Of a stretch of 10,890 nucleotides of DNA, positions 6,318-10,890 are shown in pieces. Position numbers and translations under genes: made by a program. The stretch spans positions 38,338 through 49,227 of the forward strand of contig HF986900.1 of NCBI GenBank assembly GCA_000431075.1, read 5' to 3'. The stretch is from Firmicutes bacterium CAG:555 (GTDB lineage: Bacteria > Bacillota > Clostridia > Oscillospirales > Oscillospiraceae). The notes beneath the pieces are model-generated. The model had not been told where the DNA came from, made no database searches, and was given only the letters and a program-made list of their open reading frames with translations. Each line of letters opens with the position of its first letter. Positions within the stretch are counted from its first letter, which is position 1.

Positions 6318-6673
6318 TGGATAACAGACAGCTTGGCGCATGGGGCGAAAAGAAGGCGGCAAATTATCTCCGCCTGCACGGATATAAAATAATAGACATG
6401 AACTGTCGTTACAGGCAGGGCGAAATTGATATCGTTGCCTCAAAGCGTGGGTATATCGTCTTTGTCGAGGTCAAGCTCCGCAAAAACGACGCATACGCCG
6501 AGGCAAAGGAATTTGTCACCGCCGCAAAGCAGCAGCGGGTGATGATGGCGGCGCAGCTCTGGCTCCAACAAAATGAGACGGAGCTTCAGCCGAGGTTTGA
6601 TGTGATAGAGATCTATGCACCCAACGGCGAAAAGGGCAGGGTCAGAATAAACCACATCGAAAATGCGTTTTAA
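6317..6673 (+). CDS. yraN: YraN/UPF0102 family nuclease-fold protein
   Basis: This 118-residue protein belongs to the UPF0102 family, which has a restriction-endonuclease-like fold and no settled cellular role. The N-terminal LGAWGEKKAANYLRLHGY segment, the GEIDIVA motif with Asp38, and VEVK with Glu51 and Lys53 form the PD-(D/E)xK-like pattern, with Glu11 as a further acidic residue. The pattern looks complete, so metal-dependent nuclease activity is possible but not shown here. The start shares one base with the rnhB stop (TGATG) and has AGGAAG at 6303-6308. Conserved linkage to rnhB hints at a job in DNA repair or recombination. Confidence 0.93.
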   Translation: MDNRQLGAWGEKKAANYLRLHGYKIIDMNCRYRQGEIDIVASKRGYIVFVEVKLRKNDAYAEAKEFVTAAKQQRVMMAAQLWLQQNETELQPRFDVIEIYAPNGEKGRVRINHIENAF

Positions 6674-6685
6674 CAGGTGATCAAA

Positions 6686-8155
6686 ATGATGTATAACAGC
6701 ACAAGAGATAAATCATGCCGTGTCAGTGCGGCACATGCAATCGTTCACGGACTTGCACCCGACGGCGGCCTGTTCGTGCCCGAGGAACTGCCGAAGCTGA
6801 GCCTTGCACAGATAGAGGCACTCAGCAAGACCGATTACCGTGGCAGAGCCGAGAAGATTCTCTCTCTGTTCCTTGATGAGTTCGACCAAGCGGAGATAAA
6901 GCGCATCGTCAGCGCAGCTTACGGCGATAATTTCGATGATGCCGCCGTTGCGCCGCTTCATATAATTGACGGCAAGACCGCCGTTTTGGAGCTTTGGCAC
7001 GGCCCGACCTGCGCATTTAAGGACATGGCGCTGCAAATTCTGCCGCACCTGCTCACCGCATCGCTTAAAAAATGCGGCGAGACGAAAAAAGTGTGCATCC
7101 TCGTTGCCACGAGCGGCGATACCGGCAAGGCGGCGCTCGAGGGCTTTGCCGATGTTGAGGACACGAAGATACTGGTATTTTACCCGCACAACGGCGTTTC
7201 CGATGTACAGAAGCTGCAAATGGTCACACAGCGTGGCGAAAATGTCTCCGTTGCGGCTGTCAAGGGCAACTTTGACGATGCTCAGACCGGCGTTAAGACC
7301 CTTTTCGGCGATACGCAGCTCGCTCAAGAGCTCTCCGCCAAGGGCTGGTTTCTGTCCTCTGCAAACTCAATTAACTGGGGCAGACTTCTGCCGCAGATAG
7401 TTTACTATTTCTCGGCATACTGCGATTTTCTTAACTCAAATGGGTTAAAACTCGGCGACGAGGTCGACTTTGCCGTCCCTACCGGCAACTTCGGCGACAT
7501 CCTCGCTTGCTGGTACGCAAAGCAGATGGGGCTGCCGGTCGGCAAGCTCATCTGCGCATCGAATGAGAACAATGTACTCGCCGATTTCTTCAAGACCGGC
7601 ACATACGACCGCAACAGAGCTTTCCACACGACGATATCCCCGTCGATGGACATCCTCGTTTCGAGCAATCTCGAGCGTCTGCTGTACAGTGTCTGCGGCG
7701 ATGATAAGCAGGTTGCAGAATACATGCGCAGCCTGAGCGAAAAGGGAAGCTACACTGTGAGCAAAGAGATATTCAAGGTCTTGTCCGATAACTTTGTCGG
7801 CGGCTTCTGCACCGATGCCGACACGAAAGCAACAATTGCTGATGTGTACAATGAGCACGGCTATCTTATCGACACGCATACCGCTGTTGCGTACAAGCTC
7901 ATGCTTGAGCATAAAACGGACAGACCGACGGTCGTTGTCTCGACCGCAAGCCCGTTCAAGTTCTGCGACAGCGTGCTTGACGCCCTCGGCGAAAAGACTG
8001 ATGCTTCCGGTGTGGAGCTTATAGAAAAGCTTGCGTCTTTTACGGGAAATGCAGCACCTGCACCTCTGTGCGGCCTTGATAAACGCCCTGTGCGCTTTGA
8101 GACCGTTATCGAAAAGCAGGCCATGAAACAGGCAGTTACCGAATTTCTGAAGTGA
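6686..8155 (+). CDS. thrC: Threonine synthase
   Basis: This PLP enzyme converts O-phosphohomoserine to threonine, the last step of threonine synthesis. It is about 489 residues, the length of the long bacterial form. The N-terminal NSTRDKSCRVSAAHAI stretch is typical. The cofactor lysine is Lys112 in GPTCAFKDMALQ, and the phosphate-binding SGDTGKAA loop and the VPTGNFGDILA stretch are both present. The start choice is open. AGGTGATC (6675-6682) exactly complements the 16S 3' end, which puts the likely ATG at 6686 or 6689. A GTG at 6677 lies within that site and is unlikely. It is the last gene of the operon, 12 bases after yraN, and the only amino-acid biosynthesis gene in the window. Confidence 0.95.
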   Translation: MMYNSTRDKSCRVSAAHAIVHGLAPDGGLFVPEELPKLSLAQIEALSKTDYRGRAEKILSLFLDEFDQAEIKRIVSAAYGDNFDDAAVAPLHIIDGKTAVLELWHGPTCAFKDMALQILPHLLTASLKKCGETKKVCILVATSGDTGKAALEGFADVEDTKILVFYPHNGVSDVQKLQMVTQRGENVSVAAVKGNFDDAQTGVKTLFGDTQLAQELSAKGWFLSSANSINWGRLLPQIVYYFSAYCDFLNSNGLKLGDEVDFAVPTGNFGDILACWYAKQMGLPVGKLICASNENNVLADFFKTGTYDRNRAFHTTISPSMDILVSSNLERLLYSVCGDDKQVAEYMRSLSEKGSYTVSKEIFKVLSDNFVGGFCTDADTKATIADVYNEHGYLIDTHTAVAYKLMLEHKTDRPTVVVSTASPFKFCDSVLDALGEKTDASGVELIEKLASFTGNAAPAPLCGLDKRPVRFETVIEKQAMKQAVTEFLK

Positions 8156-8161
8156 TATGTA

Positions 8162-8182
8162 CGGGACATTGTCCCGCTTTGT
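8162..8182 (+). terminator. Weak hairpin between convergent genes, possible thrC terminator
   Basis: CGGGAC (8162-8167) pairs with GTCCCG (8171-8176) around an ATT loop, giving a 6-bp GC-rich stem followed by CTTTGTC, a poor T-run. It lies between the thrC stop and the stop of the minus-strand DUF1540 gene. It may end thrC transcription weakly. On the minus strand no T-run follows it. Confidence 0.4.
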
Positions 8183-8364
8183 CAGTCGCAGCAGCCTCTT
8201 GGGCAGAAAGTGCCGCAGAAGGTCTCGGACTTGGTGGTCGCTCTCTCGTTCTGAACCTTGATCTGGGAGGCGGCGCACTTGTTGTCGATGGTGTTGTACT
8301 TGCAGGTGCTTACATCGCAGCCGACGCCGGTTATCTCACTATGGTTCATTTTCTTTTCACTCAT
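8182..8364 (-). CDS. DUF1540 cysteine-rich small protein
   Basis: This 60-residue protein has seven cysteines, at 16, 21, 30, 50, 54, 58 and 59. The core, from GVGCDVSTCKYN through CAASQIKV to ETFCGTF, fits the DUF1540 family found mainly in Clostridia, often as one or two copies in a short protein. Its function is unknown; the cysteine spacing suggests metal binding. The N-terminus has no signal peptide, so it is probably cytoplasmic. The start is set by a strong ribosome site, GGAGG on the minus strand (8374-8378), 9 bases before the ATG. A second in-frame Met at residue 6 is less likely. The tail after the core, ending PRGCCD, adds an unusual Cys-Cys pair. It is convergent with thrC and divergent from the phosphoesterase gene, so it stands alone. 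Confidence 0.85.
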   Translation of the reverse strand: MSEKKMNHSEITGVGCDVSTCKYNTIDNKCAASQIKVQNERATTKSETFCGTFCPRGCCD

Positions 8365-8380
8365 TGTTTTATACCTCCGA

Positions 8381-8404
8381 TAGTATTGCCGTAAGGCAAT
8401 ATTA
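8381..8404 (-). promoter_or_regulatory. Stem-loop directly upstream of the DUF1540 ribosome site
   Basis: Positions 8381-8390 pair with 8395-8404 to make a 10-bp stem with one G-T wobble and a 4-base loop (GTAA on the plus strand, TTAC on the minus). On the minus strand it ends two bases before the Shine-Dalgarno region of the DUF1540 gene. It could be a 5' mRNA stem that affects stability or translation, or a protein operator between the divergent genes. Confidence 0.5.
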
Positions 8405-8414
8405 TTGTCTGCTT

Positions 8415-8420
8415 ATTATA
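8415..8420 (-). promoter_or_regulatory. Candidate -10 box for the DUF1540 gene
   Basis: The minus strand reads a perfect TATAAT here (plus strand ATTATA). Transcription would begin near 8408, so the mRNA would start with the stem-loop at 8404-8381. No good -35 hexamer is visible 16-18 bases upstream, so this is tentative. Confidence 0.4.
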
Positions 8421-8440
8421 CCTGAATATACGGAGGCACT

Positions 8441-9127
8441 ATGTCTTTATATGCGATAGGCGATCTGCATTTGTCGCTGGGCACCGACAAACCGATGGAT
8501 GTTTTCGGCGGCAGATGGGAAAACTATGTAGAAAAAATCAAAGAGGGATTTTCTGTTCTGAATGACGACGACCTCACGGTCATATGCGGCGATATAAGCT
8601 GGGGTATGTCGATGGACGAGACACTTGAGGACTTTAAGTTCATCGACCGTCTGCCGGGTAAAAAGATAATTCTAAAAGGCAATCACGACTATTGGTGGAC
8701 AACGGCAACAAAGGCAAAGAAATTCTTTGCCGAGAACGATATCACGACAATCGATATTCTGCACAATAACTGCTTTAAATATGAAAATATCGCACTTTGC
8801 GGCACACGAGGCTGGTTTTACGAGGAGAGCAAGGGCAACGAGCATGACAAAAAGGTCATGAATCGTGAGATAATGCGGCTTGATGCCTCACTTAAGGCGG
8901 CAGGTGAGGGGGAAAAGTATGTTTTCATGCACTATCCGCCGAAGTATTACAATTACGAGTGTCCAGAGATACTTGAGCTTCTGCGCAAATACGATGTCAG
9001 GCGCTGCATTTACGGCCATATCCACGGCCCTGGCTGCGCATTTGCCTTTAACGGAATGTACGGGAATGCGAAATTTGACTTAGTATCTGCCGATTATATA
9101 CAGTTTGAGCCCAAAAAGCTGCTGTAA
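8441..9127 (+). CDS. Metallophosphoesterase (COG1768-like phosphohydrolase)
   Basis: This 228-residue protein belongs to the calcineurin-like phosphoesterase superfamily, with a two-metal active site. All blocks are visible in order: GDLH with Asp8 and His10, GDISWG with Asp51, GNHDYWW with Asn81 and His82, HYPP with His164, and GHIHG with His193 and His195. The GNHDYWW and FMHYPPKYYN forms resemble the predicted phosphohydrolases of COG1768. The natural substrate is unknown. No signal peptide or membrane segment is apparent, so it is probably cytoplasmic. The ribosome site GGAGG (8432-8436) is only 4 bases before the ATG, a short spacing. It is transcribed away from the DUF1540 gene, and no clear plus-strand promoter or downstream terminator was found. 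Confidence 0.9.
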   Translation: MSLYAIGDLHLSLGTDKPMDVFGGRWENYVEKIKEGFSVLNDDDLTVICGDISWGMSMDETLEDFKFIDRLPGKKIILKGNHDYWWTTATKAKKFFAENDITTIDILHNNCFKYENIALCGTRGWFYEESKGNEHDKKVMNREIMRLDASLKAAGEGEKYVFMHYPPKYYNYECPEILELLRKYDVRRCIYGHIHGPGCAFAFNGMYGNAKFDLVSADYIQFEPKKLL

Positions 9128-9152
9128 ATACACATTATTGATATAAAAAACA

Positions 9153-9181
9153 TTGCTTTTAGCGGGATAATCTGCTATTAT
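9153..9181 (+). promoter_or_regulatory. tig promoter with extended -10
   Basis: TTGCTT (9153-9158) and TATTAT (9176-9181) are 17 bases apart, and TGC at 9173-9175 gives an extended -10. Transcription would start near 9188, about 35 bases before tig. No terminator separates it from the phosphoesterase gene, so read-through may add to tig expression. Confidence 0.72.
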
Positions 9182-9207
9182 GCTTAAGTGTTTGAAAGAA
9201 CATTATT

Positions 9208-9214
9208 AGGAGGA
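9208..9214 (+). promoter_or_regulatory. Strong ribosome binding site of tig
   Basis: AGGAGGA is a near-perfect Shine-Dalgarno sequence, with GGAGG ending 9 bases before the ATG at 9223. It decides that start and fits a highly translated chaperone gene. Confidence 0.85.
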
Positions 9215-9222
9215 AGACATAA

Positions 9223-10524
9223 ATGCAAGTAAGAAACGTAGAAAAAAACGAAAATAATACTGCAACTTTTCAGGTTGAAGTTGATCCTGCCGAGTTTGAC
9301 AAGGCTGTCGACAAAGCCTTTAACAATGTCAAGGGCAGTATAAATATCCCCGGCTTCAGAAAGGGTAAGGCTCCCCGTGCAGTCGTTGAGGGCATGTACG
9401 GCGCAGACGCTTTCTATCAGGACGCTATCGAAGTTGCCGCTCCCGACGCATTCGGCTACGGCATCGACAACAGCGGCCTTAAGATGATCGGCAGACCCAG
9501 CATGACCGATGTTGAGATTACCGATGACAAGTCCCTCGTCCTCACATTTAAGGTCGACCTGTTCCCCGTAATCACCCTCGGCCAGTACAAGGGCCTGAGC
9601 GCACAGAAGGGCGATGCAACTGTCACCGATGAGATGGTCGAGGCAGAGATCAATGCCGACCGTAAGCGCAATTCCCGTTTTGTTGATGTTGACCGTGAGG
9701 CTCAGGAAGGCGACACCGCAAGCATCGACTTTGACGGTTATCTTGACGGCGAGAAGTTTGACGGCGGCTACGGCGAGGGCTACCGCCTTGAGATCGGCTC
9801 CCACACCTTCGTCCCCGGCTTCGAGGATCAGCTTATCGGCATGAAGGTCGGCGAGACCAAGGATATTAACATCACCTTCCCCGAGGATTACACCGCTGAG
9901 CTTGCAGGCAAGGATGTTGTCTTTGAGGTAAAGCTCAACAGCCTTTGCGTTGCAGAGCTTCCCGAGCTTGACGATGATTTCGTTCAGGATGTCTCCGAGT
10001 TTGAGACCGTTGACGAGTACAGAGCAGACCTGCGCAATGAGATGGAAAAGAAAGCCGTTGAGAATGTCGAGGCTGCTTTCCGTTCCGACATTATCATGCA
10101 GGCATGCGATAATATGACCGTTGATATCCCCGAGGTGCTCATCAATGCCAAGGTCGAAGAGCTTGTACACACCTATGCTAACAACTTCGGCGTCACCGAC
10201 CCCAAGCTCTCCACCGAGGATATCATCAAGATGATGGGCCTTGACGACGAGTCGCTCAACAACACCATCCGTCCCGTTGCCGTTAACCAGGTAAAGCAGG
10301 AGCTTCTGCTTGAGGCTATAATCGAGGAAGAGGGCATCGACATTTCCGGCGATGCACTCGACGAATATGTAAAGACCACCGCCGAGTCCGTTGATGCTAC
10401 TCCCGAGTCCATCCTCAAGTACTTCGGCGAGGAATTTATAAAGAACGAGTACAAGAGAGAGCAGGCTACCAAGATCATTATGGATTCTGCGATCGTTGCC
10501 CCCAAAGAGGAAGCAGCTGAATAA
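9223..10524 (+). CDS. tig: Trigger factor, ribosome-associated chaperone and prolyl isomerase
   Basis: This 433-residue protein has full bacterial length. The N-terminal ribosome-binding domain carries the signature GFRKGKAPR (44-52), which docks at the ribosomal exit tunnel. A FKBP-type peptidyl-prolyl isomerase domain follows from about residue 163 (GDTASIDFDGYLDG) to about 243, including the FVPGFEDQLIGMKVGE segment. The rest is the long helical C-terminal chaperone domain, ending in an acidic tail. Codon choice is strongly biased to C-ending codons, as in rplS, which fits high expression. The gene has its own promoter and ribosome site, and clpP follows 57 bases later without a terminator, so the two are probably co-transcribed. 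The tig-clpP order is common in bacteria and links nascent-chain folding with proteolysis. Confidence 0.98.
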   Translation: MQVRNVEKNENNTATFQVEVDPAEFDKAVDKAFNNVKGSINIPGFRKGKAPRAVVEGMYGADAFYQDAIEVAAPDAFGYGIDNSGLKMIGRPSMTDVEITDDKSLVLTFKVDLFPVITLGQYKGLSAQKGDATVTDEMVEAEINADRKRNSRFVDVDREAQEGDTASIDFDGYLDGEKFDGGYGEGYRLEIGSHTFVPGFEDQLIGMKVGETKDINITFPEDYTAELAGKDVVFEVKLNSLCVAELPELDDDFVQDVSEFETVDEYRADLRNEMEKKAVENVEAAFRSDIIMQACDNMTVDIPEVLINAKVEELVHTYANNFGVTDPKLSTEDIIKMMGLDDESLNNTIRPVAVNQVKQELLLEAIIEEEGIDISGDALDEYVKTTAESVDATPESILKYFGEEFIKNEYKREQATKIIMDSAIVAPKEEAAE

Positions 10525-10581
10525 TAATCGGATTATTCGGATATGATCTCCTGGATAGGCTAAATATGAAAGGAGACTATT

Positions 10582-10890
10582 ATGAGTTTAGTACCTTATG
10601 TCGTGGAGCAGACAAGCCGCGGCGAGCGTTCCTACGACATTTTTTCAAGGCTTCTCAATGACCGCATCATCATGCTGTCCGAGGAGGTCAACGATGCGAC
10701 TGCAAGCCTTGTTGTTGCACAGCTTCTTTACCTTGAAGCACAGGACCCCGATAAAGACATACAGTTTTATATCAACAGCCCCGGCGGAAGTGTCACGGCG
10801 GGCATGGCTATCTACGACACCATGCAGTACATTAAGCCCGATGTTTCGACTATCTGCATCGGCCTTGCCGCCTCCATGGGCGCATTCCTG
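10582..10890 (+). CDS. clpP: ATP-dependent Clp protease proteolytic subunit, 3' truncated by window
   Basis: The first 103 codons of ClpP, the barrel-forming serine peptidase of the Clp protease, are visible. The N-terminal MSLVPYVVEQTSRGERSYDI is typical of the processed mature N-terminus region. FYINSPGGSVTAGMAIYDTM forms the oxyanion-hole region, and the catalytic Ser98 is in GLAASMGAFL, just before the window ends. The His and Asp of the triad lie beyond the window. The ribosome site AAAGGAG (10569-10575) is 6 bases before the ATG. Its place after tig suggests that clpX may come next, which cannot be checked here. Confidence 0.98.
   Translation, partial: MSLVPYVVEQTSRGERSYDIFSRLLNDRIIMLSEEVNDATASLVVAQLLYLEAQDPDKDIQFYINSPGGSVTAGMAIYDTMQYIKPDVSTICIGLAASMGAFL

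Noticed and set aside
5577..6443. 288-codon open frame on the minus strand opposite rbgA/rnhB/yraN
   Set aside because: It spans the junctions of three well-supported plus-strand genes and shows no family motif.
6677..6679. GTG as the start of thrC
   Set aside because: It lies inside AGGTGATC, which is the ribosome binding site for the ATGs at 6686 and 6689.
7445..8278. 277-codon open frame on the minus strand opposite thrC and overlapping the DUF1540 gene
   Set aside because: It conflicts with both thrC and the DUF1540 gene, each of which has clear family features and a ribosome site.
8386..8419. Plus-strand promoter for the phosphoesterase, TTGCCG with TATTAT
   Set aside because: The spacer is 22 bases, too long for a sigma-A promoter, and the -35 match lies within the stem-loop.
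9184..10170. 328-codon open frame on the minus strand opposite tig
   Set aside because: tig has unmistakable domain motifs. The antisense frame is explained by strong codon bias in tig, and it lacks a ribosome site and any recognisable motif.
10523..10537. Hairpin between tig and clpP as a terminator
   Set aside because: AATAAT pairs with ATTATT around CGG, but the stem is all A-T, is not followed by a T-run and overlaps the tig stop. Read-through to clpP is more likely.

Overview
The window reads as chromosomal core DNA from a spore-forming, low-to-mid GC member of the Clostridia (Bacillota), most likely in or near the Oscillospirales/Ruminococcaceae. Three things suggest this. A SpoIVFA/SpoIVFB-like peptidase pair is present. 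The radical SAM and DUF2344 pair sits beside a Bacillota-type rplS-lepB-rbgA-rnhB-yraN block. There is also a DUF1540 mini-protein. The lineage is inferred from protein motifs and gene order only. No transposase, phage gene, CRISPR array, tRNA or rRNA was seen.

Layout. (1) Positions 3-3679 hold a tight plus-strand set: the 3' part of a secreted M23 (LytM-type) metallopeptidase with a Pro-Thr linker, an overlapping M50 intramembrane metalloprotease of SpoIVFB type, a TIGR03960-type radical SAM protein and its DUF2344 partner. (2) Positions 3687-4210 hold a self-contained rplS unit with an extended -10 promoter, a structured leader that fits an L19 autoregulatory leader, the gene, and a perfect 12-bp intrinsic terminator. 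(3) Positions 4212-8155 hold a second promoter and an operon of lepB, rbgA, rnhB, yraN and thrC, with starts and stops overlapping or a few bases apart. (4) Positions 8162-8440 hold a weak hairpin, a minus-strand cysteine-rich DUF1540 gene, and a short divergent intergenic region with a stem-loop. (5) Positions 8441-10890 hold a metallophosphoesterase, then trigger factor (tig) behind a strong promoter, then the 5' part of clpP.

How the genes fit together. Most of the window serves protein production and quality control: ribosomal protein L19, 50S assembly GTPase RbgA, signal peptidase I, trigger factor and ClpP. RNase HII and YraN are nucleic-acid proteins that usually travel with RbgA. Threonine synthase is the metabolic outlier at the end of that operon. 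The upstream M23/M50 pair would act in sporulation signalling if it is the true SpoIVFA/SpoIVFB pair. The least understood part is the radical SAM/DUF2344 pair. It is widely conserved and its function is not established, so it is the best candidate here for undescribed biology, although the pair itself is already known as a family. No gap longer than about 140 bases lacks a gene. No wholly novel multi-gene system is evident.
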